In this document: positions 1-11,334 of the stretch, piece after piece
How positions within the stretch are numbered: position 1 is the stretch's first letter
Layout of the letters: each line of letters starts with the position of its first letter
From: Amoeboaphelidium protococcarum
Taxonomy: Eukaryota; Aphelidiomycota; Aphelidea
Assembly: GCA_023515745.1 (NCBI GenBank)
Contig: JALECJ010000005.1
Coordinates: 248,001 to 312,000 of the forward strand
Length of the DNA stretch: 64,000 bases
Direction of reading: 5' to 3'
The notes under the pieces: generated by a model
Database searches by the model: none
Seen by the model: the letters and a program-made list of their open reading frames with translations, nothing else
Told to the model about the DNA's origin: nothing
Made by a program: the position numbers and the translations under genes

Positions 1-263
1 ACTAATGCAAGACAATCAGCATCCTTGCGTTCACTCCATCTGGAGTCTGATATCGTTGATAGCTCATGATCGTGTTAAGTGTTGTGCTGCAGCAAGTAAT
101 TAGTAATATGTTGCAACAACCGGAAGACAACCAGACAAGGTTCAGGAGACCAAAGGACAAGACGAATAGGTATAATTTATATAAGCTCGATGATCGTAAA
201 GAAGAATGTTCTCTCAGTATCGATGATAACAGCCACATGATCCAAACTTTTGCAGTGCTTCAT
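1..263 (-). CDS. possible partial unknown protein
   Basis: With UAR read as Gln, a frame starts at an ATG at 263 (an in-frame TGA lies just upstream) and stays open to the left edge, about 87 codons. The translation starts MKHCKSLDHVAVIIDTERTF and continues with a hydrophobic stretch and then a polar tail. I do not recognise the family. A random frame of this length stays open fairly often when only TGA stops, so the call is weak. The other open frames here, including the in-frame upstream extension of the NVL gene on the plus strand, look less convincing. Confidence 0.25.
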
Positions 264-626
264 CTATCATCTGTGCAGTTAGCAGCCAGTACATGGGATG
301 CAGTGCCATTTATGCTCAGAGTCAAGTCGGCACTTGGTCATCCAGCAAAGGTTCCAGACTTTCATTTCTTAAGAACTATTTTCATAATTAAAATTAGCAG
401 TATCTGCAATGACTTTACAACCCGTAACAGGCGAGGGAAAAAGAAAGCGATCTTAAGGAATCTCTCTCTCTATCTGCTCTGGACGTGTGAAGTTTAAAGA
501 GAAGCGCGCGCGAGAAAATTATTCAAATTATTCAGTTCAGGTTCTTGGCTGATAATAAAGAGCATATTAGTAAAGTTATCTTTAAAAGGCCTTGCGGGTA
601 CATCTACTAGATAGTCAAAACAAAAT
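264..626. other. intergenic, upstream of NVL
   Basis: This is 363 bp between a doubtful leftward frame and the NVL start. It holds a CG-rich patch (GAAGCGCGCGCGAG near 500) of a kind that recurs upstream of several genes in the window. The NVL frame stays open back to an ATG at 66, but that upstream part does not resemble an NVL N-terminus, so I treat it as non-coding. Confidence 0.5.
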
Positions 627-3029
627 ATGAAGAGAAAGTCTGGACTGAGTTAGTCGATAATTAGACGCGTCATTCCCCTGATTGAGCAATATAAATCAGT
701 GTCTACTGGGGAAGATCAATTGCTATGGTCAGATGCGTAATTCATGACTGATTATCTTCGCGAATCCTTATCAGTATCCATGTCTTCATCACTAACATCT
801 GCTGATATTGGTGTCATCAAACGTATGAAGCGCGCTTAACTGGTAAATATTGTCTCGGATGCCATCAAATTGCTTAAAGTATCTCAGTAATAGGCCATTG
901 AAGACAGCGGTAATAGTGATAGCGAGACTGAACATTTAAATGAAGCTTGTTGGGATGAGCCGCTTTATGAGATGGAGAACGAAGCATAATTATAAAATGG
1001 TAGTTCATCATAATCTGCTGTTGCTACTAAATCTTTAAATTAGTAAATTGCAGAGAGTTATTAAAAAGCAACTTCTTAATCTGTAGTAGCTGTTAGCGAC
1101 GACTAAGCTCAGAGTATACCAGTAATTGTAGAGACCAAGTAGTAGCGCGTTAGAAAAAAGATCAAGATCTAAAGTAACAAATCATCTGCTGATAAACAAG
1201 ACACTATTCCAGTGTTAGATCCTCCAGCAGATAGATATTCTGATATGGGCGGGATCCGGCATATAATCTAGTAGATTCGCGAACTCATCGAAGCTCCACT
1301 TCTACATCCTGAAGTGTATCGCCACTTGAATGTTGAATTTCCGCGCGGTATCCTTCTACATGGTGTTGGTGGTGTAGGTAAGACGAAGCTGGCCTATGCT
1401 ATTGCAGGTGAGAGCGGACTTCCGTTTATTCAGATCAATGCTCCGTCTATAGTTAGTGGAATGAGCGGAGAGTCTGAGAAGAAGATTAGAGATATATTCC
1501 ACCATGCCAAGAGCATAGCGCCGTGTCTAATATTTATTGATGAAATCGATGCCATCACACCTAAACGTGAGAATGCTCAGAGAGAGATGGAGCGACGTAT
1601 AGTGGCATAATTAATTAGCTGTATGGATGAGTTGTATTAGGAGGAGTTGAGTGATAAGCCGGTCATAGTGATTGGTGCAACTAACAGAGTAGAATCGCTT
1701 GATCCATCGCTGCGTAGAAATGGTAGATTTGATAGAGAAATTTGTATTGGCGTACCTGATAAAGATGCTAGGCGTGAGATATTGGAGATAATGTGCTCAC
1801 GGCTACGTCTTGGATCGGAAGTTGATCTTAATTGGTTGGCTCTCAACACTCCCGGTTACGTCGGAGCTGATTTAAAGTCTTTGTGCACAGCTGCTGGAAT
1901 GAACGCTGCCAAGAGAATATACATCAGACTCGGTAGTACTAATAATCCTGAAAAATCTGGAGACGATATGCAGACTGATCATCATACGTAGTTATAGATG
2001 CAATTCCATAATCCAGACATTGACACTTAACATTTGTACAAGTTCCTAACTGAGAATAGAGAACAGTTGTAGCAAGATGTGTTGGAGACATTATATATTG
2101 AAATGAACGATTTTTAATAGGCTCTAAAGACAGTTCAGCCGTCTTCTAAGCGTGAAGGATTTGCCACTGTGCCAGATGTGACTTGGGGAGATATTGGAGC
2201 TCTGTCACACGTTCGCCAGGAATTGAGGCTCAGTGTAATTGAACCCATTAAACACCCAGAACTGTTTAAGCGGGTAGGTATCAAGAGATCGGGAGGCGTG
2301 TTATTGTACGGCTGTCCCGGCAATGGTAAGACTCTGCTGGCCAAGGCTGTCGCCAATGAGAGTCATTGTAATTTCATATCTGTGAAAGGACCAGAGCTTT
2401 TGAACAAGTACGTGGGTGAGAGTGAGAAAGGTATTAGGTAGGTGTTTGCAAGAGCTCGCCAATCGTCACCTTGCATCATATTCTTTGATGAACTGGATGC
2501 GCTGTGTCCTCGTAGAGGTACCGGCTCTGATTCTTAGACATCTGAGCGGATTGTTAATTAGTTATTAACAGAGATGGATGGCCTGGAGGAGAGGAAAGAC
2601 GTCTATATAATAGCGGCTAGTAATCGACCAGACATTTTGGATAGAGCCATTCTTAGACCGGGCAGATTTGATAAATTGCTCTACGTCGGTCTGCCTTCGG
2701 TTGATGAACGCGCTGATATCCTGCGAACTCTATCCAAAAGCATTCCATTCCATGACGATGTGGACCTTAAAGCTATAGCGACCATGTAAGAGTGTGATAG
2801 ATTTAGTGGTGCTGATCTGAGTGCTTTATTGAGAGAAGCTGGATTTAATGCGCTTAAGAAGGCCCTCACAATGTTCGATAATGGACACTCCACTGTTGAT
2901 AAGGAATTGTCCTCCTCAATAACAGTGTGCATGCAAGATTTTGTGAGAGCATTTTAATCTGTGCGACCATCCGTCTCTGTGAAGGATCTGGAGAACTATG
3001 AGAGAATCCACTAGCAATTGAGTAAATGA
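627..3029 (+). CDS. NVL: NVL/Rix7 AAA ATPase, pre-60S ribosome biogenesis
   Basis: This encodes 800 aa from ATG 627 to TGA 3027-3029, with no intron. It is a tandem AAA ATPase of the nuclear VCP-like / Rix7 family, which remodels pre-60S particles in the nucleus. The N-terminal ~200 residues are helical, then Gln- and acid-rich. D1 has Walker A GVGGVGKT near residue 245 and Walker [10 protein letters not shown]2 has Walker A GCPGNGKT near 560 and Walker B FFDELDAL, followed by an RPGRFD arginine-finger motif. Length matches yeast Rix7 (837) and human NVL (856). Many TAA and TAG codons fall inside conserved blocks; for example the D1 segment [10 protein letters not shown] needs TAA read as Gln. 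The start was chosen because MKRKSGLSQ plus a helical segment resembles family N-termini. The frame continues upstream without a stop. Confidence 0.95.
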
Positions 3030-5360
3030 AACTGAAATAGATCGTATTATAAACAAGATAGTATAGGGTGTTTATTGCATTTTACAAGTCTTATCGCCAT
3101 CTTCTCTCGCCATGAAATTGGGAGGCTTTGAGCGTCCAATAATACTAAATCCACTAGATTGTCTCTTGTGGCTATTACCCTGCAACATTTTCGCAGCTAC
3201 ATTGTTACTGTTACTGTTAGCTACAGGAGCCTGCTCACTACCGCCAGTATTAGTACTACCAAAGCTATTACCGCTGTTGGCAGAGTGCTATCTCGACAGC
3301 CGTCTAAGGAAACGTTCAGCAATCGGCGCTTTCTCAATCTATTTAGATGGAACCGGCTTTCTCTCGCGCTTGGCCAATTCCACCATCGAGCTTCTTCTAA
3401 ACTTATGAGGCATATCTTCAAACATCTACTCCAGATACGGAATCAGTGTGGTATCATACGCAAAACCTGGATTGCTAATCTCTCCACTTCTATACTAAGT
3501 CCTTCCAGTAGATGACTTACTGAATTTAGTAGCCTGAGATGGTGAAGCAATTATGTTTCCAGAGGAACGTCCCACAGCTCCAGTTGAATCCTCATCATCT
3601 TCTTCAGGTATTGTATTCTTTGACATTAATCTCGATTGCTAATGGCTATCCTAATCCAACGAAAAGTCATCACTTCTTTAAAGGGGGATTACTGGAACTT
3701 CATTCTAAGACTTCTTCAGCTTATTACAAGTCCACGGGTGAGAAAGTATTTGATCGACACCAAATCTGCAATCGGGGTCTATGCACAGAATATTGCGAAT
3801 TAGATCAGATAGAATTTCATCTGCTTCCTCTGGCATAATGTACTCACAACGGCCAATGTTCTCAAACAATTGATATATAGAATCACCATCAAATGGATAT
3901 TTACCACTCACGATATGGTACAAAGTGACTCCAGCTGCCCATATATCAACCTTGGAGCCAGAGAAACTATCTTTACCAAGTGCAACTTCTGGTGGTTAAA
4001 ATGCTGGTGATCCAGAACTTGTGGTGAGATTATCATTCGGACTGTAACGGGAAACTTCTTCTGCCACTCCAAAGTCTGAAATCTTGATAGTATCATCAAT
4101 GGTCACCAGTAGATTTCCGGGCTTAATGTCTCTATGAATGACAGAGTTGGCATGCAAATACCTCAAACCTTTCATCATCTGCTTGAAATAACGTTAACTC
4201 TGACTCAATGGTAACTTGCCATCCAACGATCGTCCAATAATCTCAGACAGAGTTGTGGCACAATACTCGAATACAACGTAAATCTTCTGCTTCTCCTTCT
4301 TCACGATAACATCCATCAACTCAACGACATTCTTGTGTCTCAATCTTTTCAAGACATTGATCTCACGCCGCACATTTAACTCACCGTTGGGAATCTTCTT
4401 CAGCCTCGCCTACTTCATAATCTTGATGGCAGTGCGCCGCAAAGTTTCTATACAATAGCCTTCTTTCACTTTTCCATAGGAGCCTTCACCAAGTACATCA
4501 CCCATAACATATCTTCCTATCACCTTTGGGGCTTTCTACCTTGGCTCGTACTGTAGGTCTTGAGAAGTGTACTAAATAAATTAATTATCATCAAGAACGC
4601 TTGGCATATCATAAAATTACTAATAATCATATGCCCGTCCTTAGTCACCATTAACGGTAGCACTAGGTATCATGACATCAGTATCGTCAGGCTAGAATCT
4701 AGATACAGGACGAGACAATGATTAGTTCCCAGACTCTTCGTTCAAAATACTAAGACGATGCTGAGCATTTAGTTGACGATTATTGGGCTCCTACTAAGGC
4801 TTCGCGGCGGCTACAGCAGCTCCAGTAGCAGCAGCAGACTACTTTAAAATTTGATCCAGACTATCGGTGTAACTGGTGGTGACATAACGATCAGGGATGC
4901 GGCCAGCTTCACTAGTTTGACTATGTATACTCCCACTATTACTAGAAGAAGCAACTCTATGCGCATTCGATCCACCGCTTGATATTTTCAACTTGTTACG
5001 CAACAATTGTTTCATAGCTTCAGATTGGGGGGAACTGGTTGGCCCACCATCGATTCTCACCTGAACCAGCTTGTCATAAGTGAACGTTCGAGGAGCAGAC
5101 TGATAATGCTTCTACTTCTTCTGATAACTATTCAAAATCATTTCTCTATATACTGCCGTGGTCAATGCGGTATCAGAGGCAATGCCAGGTTTTCGACTCT
5201 TCTTTTGAGATGGCAAAGTCAAAAACTGACCACCGCTGTCATGTCCATCTACATCTCCATCATTGTCATTATCGAAACCATAAACCTTGTGACTGTTTTT
5301 AGTACTATTCAACGCATTCATAGATTTAGTCATCTGCTTGACATCAAACTATTTGCTCAT
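2916..5360 (-). CDS. STK11: LKB1/STK11-type serine/threonine kinase
   Basis: This is the master kinase that activates AMPK-type kinases. The kinase domain spans about residues 277-545 and aligns closely with LKB1: [36 protein letters not shown], a GSPAFQPPE activation segment and [18 protein letters not shown] long low-complexity N-terminus precedes it ([14 protein letters not shown] at 5360; an in-frame TGA lies upstream). By the window's code the frame ends at TGA 2918-2916 (814 aa) and overlaps the convergent NVL gene by 114 bp. Residues 759-762 read C-K-M-Q, a farnesylation-type CAAX box like human LKB1's terminal CKQQ. They are followed directly by TAA (3074-3072), which overlaps an AATAAA. 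The natural C-terminus may therefore be at 3072 (762 aa). Kinase identity is firm; the 3' end is not. Confidence 0.9.
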
Positions 5361-6186
5361 GATTATTTCCTTGTATACGGATACTCTAATCGATTCTGTA
5401 GTTGTTTAAATTGTTTAGATTTGATATTTTCAGAAACAAAAGGAAAAAGTGAAACAAACTAGAAACAAGTTTCGGCAGCTGAAACAATTCAAGATCGTCG
5501 TCCGTTGCTGCGTTGCCATCAGACAGATGAAGATCAAAAGTTCTGAAATGTGACCCGTTCGTCTAACGTTATATTATATCCAGTACTTACAGTTGGTGGT
5601 ATTTTGGCTGCTTATTTACTTCTCTGATGAAATACAATCTCTATTTATCAACTGAACATTCATCAAGAATATGTTCAACGTCATCGAGCTACCGTAAAGC
5701 TTGTCGTATTTGATAGCATCTGGTAGATCAACGATGAATGCATTCAGATTCGCTTAGTTTATGAAAAACAACAATTAAATGGTAAAATAAAACGACATTC
5801 AATGAACATTTTCGGTCGCATCCATTTGTGTTACATTGAGTTTCAAACTATGTAGAGACAATATTTCTAGCGGAAAGAGTAGAACGCGTGACATCAACAG
5901 TGTAATTAACGCCATTGAAGAAGTGACGCACCAACGTGTATGTTTCAGAGCAGTTTGTGTTAGGCGATGTTGACGTTGAATGAATAAATGATAAAGTCTT
6001 CACCAAACGGTTAGCTGTTTCAACTCTTTGTCGTCTCTCTCAATTCTGTTATTAGTAGTCCGCTTAGCATTATTATTACTATTACCGGTATATCTTTTGA
6101 CTCTCTGGATTATTGTTTCAGTTCAATACAATTATATTATTCGGTTCTGAAGTGGTTAAAAATCTTATAATTTAGCTGTTAAAGTA
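5361..6186. other. divergent intergenic region with a possible small spliced gene
   Basis: This is 826 bp between the starts of LKB1 (minus) and the GT8-GT49 gene (plus). On the minus strand a perfect-looking intron (GTAAGT to TTTCAG, 5590-5543) joins two open stretches. They would read ALRQLDDVEHILDECSVDKQ, then a segment containing FDLHLSDGNAATDDDLELF and a hydrophobic run. That frame would end at 5344, inside the LKB1 start. I found no convincing first exon. It may be a small gene, an LKB1 5' leader intron, or chance. ACGCGT lies at 5884-5889. Confidence 0.3.
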
Positions 6187-8334
6187 ATGAGGGATAAGGT
6201 GCGCAAATACTATGCGTCCTTGTTGCATCGTCAATATTTTATGCTGAGTCTAATGGTCATCGTTTTCCTGTTGCTTCCTCTGCTGATGGTTTTGTCTTTC
6301 AAGTCATCCACCACTGCCAGAATTTAAATTACTCGCAATCTTGAAACTTATTCCTAATATGCATATGTGACTCTACTCTCTTCGGAACTATTCCTGCCTG
6401 GTGCTGTGGCTCTCATAAAATCTCTGCAACTTACCGGGACCAGGTATGATATTGTGGTTCTTACTCTTGATCATCTGCACCCGGAGTCGCTGGATGTTCT
6501 ATGTTAGTTAAATGTTCACGTCCTAAAAGTAGACTATATCGACAATCCATATATTGATGCAATGGTGAGTAGCAGGTAGTTGCATAACTTTGCTAAATTA
6601 CGCGCTTGGTAATTGGTCAAATATGACCGAATTGTTGTGCTGGACAGTGATATGCTCATACTTTAGAATGTGGATCATTTGGTCAAGTCCACAGCCGAGT
6701 TTGCTGCTGTACTGAATTATGAGTCTCCATTCTCAAAGTTTTAGTATCAAGCTAATAACATTATCCTATCGTAAACTTTTAATACGGGACTCATGGTAAT
6801 TAAGCCATCCCTGGATACTTTCAATCAGATGGTCGGCATGTTTCGCTCCATCTCTTCTTACAATGGTGGTGATCAAGGATTTATAAATGCTTATCTGTAG
6901 TCTCTTTAGTAACACAATAATACTTCATCTCTTATTACGAAAGTGCTCCCTCTATAGTATAATGTAAACAAAATGATGGCCAAGTACAATAGATCAAGAA
7001 TGCCTCCAATTGGATCAATTTTTGGACTTCACTTTGTAAGACAGAAGCCATGGTATGATGTTGTGGATTAGTGGCAGTTGCATCAAGAAAAAGATTTACT
7101 CGATTCTCCGTCAGATTACGAAAGTTTGAACAGACTCTGGAGGACCGTGTTGCTGTATGATGAGTTGACGTAAGGTGATTTTGATATTATCGGTGAATAG
7201 CAGTGCTTCGCGGTTGCTCCAACTAAAGTGTACTCTCTTAATGAACTATGCGTCCATGTAGTTCCTCATTTTGGGCCTCAATATCTTGTGCAGCTCTACC
7301 GATAATCTTACCACGAGTCTGTAATTAAATCGGAGAATGAAGTTACTCTGGTCACTTAAATAAGTATCAACCGACTGGAGCGATTAATTGAGTTATGCAG
7401 CGAATGGACGGGTCCTATAAGCGTTGCGTTATGGATATCTGGGGAGGATAGTTGGCCGTAATCTATACGACAGATATTGCTTGCCAACATTCCGTGGAAT
7501 AGAGTTTCAATTCATTTGGTAGTTTAAAAGCAGTCGCATCCATATCCAATAAATTATCTGCGAAATCTGGCTGCCAAGTATGCTACATCAGATTTGATAT
7601 TTATTAGTGATGCAGATTTTATGCTCAGTGATTAACTGTATCAGCATCTGACACATTACAAGCACGCTAGTCATATCCGGTCTGGAAGTCTCCAAAAACA
7701 TGTTTATGTATTGCATGCGTATGAATATGTGCGTTAGCCGACCTGTCTCAAAGATGTAACTGAAAGATCGAATCGTACCACGGATATGGATTGGCTGTTT
7801 GCAACGAATAAGTGCCAGTGGAGTATGATGCATCTCGATAAGGAACAACTGCGGTAGATGAATGACTAACAGATAGTGACGCCTTTCCATGTGAAGGGGA
7901 AAGGGCATCGTGCCACTAATACTGCTAGGTGGTGGAATGCGACGTCACCATATTACATTCAGTGGGAAGAGTGGTATGAGCCTTATTTGATTTTTCGAAA
8001 AAGTCAAGTGAATGACTTTGTCATGTTTGATGAACGGTTTGTTGATAGAGGTAGAAATAAGTTAATGCTTGCATTGTAGCTGCATGTTCGTGGATTTCGA
8101 TATGTCGTCTTGCCTGAAGCTTTCATAATACATCGGTATGAGTCTAAAGAGTAAGAATAAGGTACTAGACTTGGATATCTTCCATCTCGGCTCTAATTGT
8201 ATCAAGAAATTGACTCATCAATTCGGTAATAGTTTAACTGCTCGGCTGAAGTAGAGCGCGCGTAAAGTGGCTTCTGCAATCTGCATCTCACAAAATAGAT
8301 CAGTGCCTATGACGACTATGTTCCTATAGAGTGA
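6187..8334 (+). CDS. LARGE-like bifunctional glycosyltransferase (GT8 + GT49)
   Basis: This encodes a 715-aa type II Golgi membrane protein. A short cytosolic tail is followed by a signal-anchor near residues 18-38. The first half is a GT8 (glycogenin-like) domain: YAYVTLLSSELFLPGAVALI, then KLRAWQLVKYDRIVVLDSDM with a DSD metal-binding motif, FNTGLMVIKP and a GGDQGF block. The second half is GT49 (LARGE/B4GAT1 type): LIFISDADFML with DAD, then YIQWEEWYEPYLIFRK, the DERFVDRGRNK block and VLPEAFIIHRYES. In animals this GT8-GT49 order is the LARGE xylosyl/glucuronyltransferase that extends matriglycan. Donor and acceptor here are unknown. Start ATG 6187 is the first in the frame and gives a clean anchor; stop is TGA 8332-8334. 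It is uninterrupted apart from Gln TAR codons. Confidence 0.9.
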
Positions 8335-8468
8335 TTATTTGGAATGAAACTTTGGTATATTTGGTGTTAAACTTGATCATTGTGCAATAGAAGATATTTA
8401 AAACAAGACGCACTTGAAATATTTAGTGATGTAAACAACTGAAATGTTTTTCAACAAAACTTTGTTAA

Positions 8469-8560
8469 ATCAAATGTTGAAAACAGGTCACAGATGGATG
8501 CCAAAGTTGTCAGGAGTCAGAGAGGAGTCTTTAATATCTGATCGCTCAGCAACTAACATG
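8469..8560 (-). pseudogene. decayed copy of the 3' end of the neighbouring membrane-protein gene
   Basis: About 90 bp closely match two separated parts of the gene at 11335-12495: its last ~58 bp and a stretch near 11611-11640. The ~210 bp between them is missing. On the minus strand the copy still spells SLTPDNFGIHL and NI before TGA, but has an internal in-frame TGA and lacks everything upstream. Some similarity continues into the 3' flank. It is a broken, truncated duplicate with no apparent function. Confidence 0.7.
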
Positions 8561-8654
8561 AATTTCTCATGATCCGAACAACTTCCTATCGGGGACAATA
8601 AGCACATCACCATGAACTTGAAAATGAGGTAAAACGATATCCACCATCAATAAA

Positions 8655-9415
8655 ACGCAGCTCAATAGAGTTCTCTCGGCGCGCTGGTGAAGGATCTGTT
8701 GTTTTTACCGTGTTCTCAGTCAAAACCGGTAGTTTTCAACAGATCACCCTGAGATCTTTGAGGGAGAGCGGTTCCCCAATTTCAGGTGTATATTATGTTT
8801 ACGCACTCTATTCGCTTACTGCTGAACTTTATTGCAGCTCAATGGAGCTACTCTCGGCGCGCTGACATGGGTCTGTTGTTTTTACCGTGTTCTCAGTCAA
8901 AACCGGTAGTTTTCAACAGATCACCCTGAGATCTTTGAGGACAAGCGGTTCCCCAATTTCAGGTGGATAATATGTTTACACACTCTATTCGCTTACTGCT
9001 GAACTTTTTTGCAGCTCGGTACAACCACTCTTGGCACTCTGAAATGAGATCTGTTGTTTTTACCGTGTTCTCAGTCAAAACCGGTAGTTTTCAACAGATC
9101 ACCCTGAGATCTTTGAGGGAGAGCGGTTCCCCAATTTCAGGTGTATATTATGTTTACGCACTCTATTCGCTTACTGCTGAACTTTATTGCAGCTCAATGG
9201 AGCTACTCTCGGCGCGCTGACATGGGTCTGTTGTTTTTACCGTGTTTTGAGCTAAAAACGGTAATTACAACAGATCACCCTGAGATCTTTGAGTAAGAGC
9301 GGTAATTATATTCCAGGTGGATAATATGTCTTAACACTCTATTCTCCTATTTTTAAAGTTTAGTGCAGCTCAATAGAGCTACTCTCGGAGCGCTGGTAAA
9401 GGAACTGTTGTTTTT
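8655..9415. repeat. 177-bp tandem repeat, about 4.3 copies
   Basis: The anchor CTGTTGTTTTTACCG begins at 8696, 8873, 9051 and 9228, with a diverged fifth start at 9405: spacings 177, 178, 177 and 177. Copies 1 and 3 look identical across the whole unit, copy 2 differs at scattered positions and copy 4 is the most diverged, which suggests a dimeric higher-order arrangement. Each conserved unit contains an inverted repeat, GATCTGTTG (or a variant) to CAACAGATC, enclosing ACCG and CCGGT, so it can fold into a hairpin. TGA codons interrupt its frames. No coding role is apparent; it is satellite-like. Confidence 0.9.
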
Positions 9416-9510
9416 AACAAGATAAGATGTGGAAATAATTCGGTCAAAGATTTGATTACAATAGGAAGTATAAAAATCCAAATTCAAGTGATCATTATTT
9501 TTTCGCAGTT

Positions 9511-11145
9511 TCAATTGGCCGAGGTTCGGCTAGTTATAGAGTTCATGGAGTCTTCGGTTGAATCGTTCAAGGAACAAGTATGGTTCTTGTCCATCGGAGG
9601 CTGATCATCCGCATGCTCACAACATTGAAACTTTTGTTGTACTTCATGCCAATGTTAGGCGACGTCATTACAGTCGAGCACGTCGCAACTAATTAGACAG
9701 ATGTGTTGTTCCTCGAATGGCTTGCACTTGGCATCTTTCGCCAAAAAGGCATGCTTACAACAGCGGATAATATCCCCACACTAATGATTCGCCATCTCGC
9801 TGCACATAGAACAACTTCTTTGAGGCCGAGGAGGCTACAGTAAATTGCGGGAGCTTATTTTGGGTTCTTGTTCTACAATCTTGCTTAAAAGTAAACCAAA
9901 TTCGTCTGCATCTTTCCATTTAACGACAAGCAAGTTCTTCAGAATTTGGAACTATTCATCGCACATGGTTGCGCGCCAGTGGCACAATTCTTACTTTAGC
10001 TGTCTGCAGAATACATCGCTAATTTGCATCACACTCAATCCAGGACTCTGCTAAATCCATACCAACGCTAATGTGCATAAACTCAGCTGAGGATTACCTG
10101 GGGAAGAAAAATTTGCAGCATGCCATAGTTCTATAGCGCGCATCAATGTCCACGTTGGGTCAATCCACCAAGCGTTGGACGCTGTGATTAAGACCAAGTC
10201 TGTTAGGAACGTTCTTGACTCGCCAAAAAGTTTACGCAGATGTTCGCTGCAGTCCTTCGCTGTCAATCCAACTTAATTGATCAAGGCTTTTAGCAGATAA
10301 GGCTCCAGTTTGAAGGCTTGAAGGAATCTTGCGCAGTACTTGATGGCATGAGGTTGGTCAAATATTGCCAGGAGACAGACAACGAGTTTACATGCAAACT
10401 GGGTGTATTGAGACACACCCGCAATAACAAAGACAATTTCAAGCGTTTTCTTGACATGAGCGTAAACTTGATCTTCACATTATTCGTTACGACCGGAGAT
10501 GAGACGATGCAGATCTTGTTTTAGAGTGTTCAGATCAGAGTCAGCAACCAGCTTCTGATGTTAAGTCAACCCTGTATCAGACAATAAATGCTAAACTTGG
10601 AATTCATTTAGTAAAAGAGGCAGGCCTTCAAAGAACTTTTGAACAGCAAGCACTTTTGTGTTATTTAGACCACCAATTAAATCGGCCACATTGCTATCAG
10701 CCTGAAACCAAAAGACGCGTGTTTCAGTTTGAGCTTGAAACAGAGGCGGCGCGACAACAGCAGACGAGGTGGCGACAGGTTGAGGACGCTCAGCTATTAA
10801 CTCCAACAGTTGCTTCTCAAGCAGGTTCATACGACACGCTTTTTGTAGAATGAAATACAATTCTTCAACTCGAGCGCATGTTGTTTTGTATGGATAGTCC
10901 TTGATAAAGTCTTTCTCTAAACCAAACCTATCCATTGCAAGCTCGTGTATATCCTAGGCTTGAGATCTCCACTGGTTGGAGGAGTATGCAAATTTTGGAT
11001 CCTTGCATAATTACGTGATGCTGAAAATATCATTAGTGATTTTGATACCATGGACTCCAAGCAAACGTGTCAAACCCTTTTTCAAAAGTTTATTACTTAC
11101 TCCAGATACTGTCAATACTATCTGTTAACTCGCGTCTGACTACAT
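9511..11145 (-). CDS. unknown 544-aa protein with Cys-rich C-terminus
   Basis: A single exon runs from ATG 11145 to TGA 9513-9511. I do not recognise the family. The first ~400 residues look alpha-helical, with SNKLLKKGLTRLLGVHGIK near the start, a Pro/Ala-rich spacer around 120-135, then repeated helical blocks. The last ~120 residues are rich in Cys and His (CSMCSEMANHQCGD, RCCKHAF, CLISCDVLDCNDVAQHWH, KFQCCEH), which suggests metal binding. Gln TAR codons are present throughout, as in neighbouring genes. It lies between a satellite-like repeat and the intact gene whose 3' end is copied at 8469-8560, so it may sit in a locally rearranged segment. Function unknown. Confidence 0.8.
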
Positions 11146-11334
11146 TATTATCAGATTGTTGATGCTGAAACGATCAAATGTTTGAAGGAATGAAGAGAGG
11201 CTGAGGTGAGTTGTTCGTTGTTAATGTGAAACCGATAACGCACTCAGAGTGGTGGTGCTTGTTAAGTGAAAGATAAGAGGCGACACGGGAATAATTAGGA
11301 TTGACTAAATGTATTTCAATAAAAGATTATTATC

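Noticed and set aside
627-3029. Frameshifted or pseudogene interpretation of in-frame TAA/TAG
   Set aside because: The pattern holds in nearly all conserved genes, frames stay in register, and TAR positions match Gln. A code change explains it.
8655-9415. CRISPR array or coding repeat
   Set aside because: Units are 177 bp without short direct repeats and spacers, TGA codons interrupt the frames, and the genome is eukaryotic.
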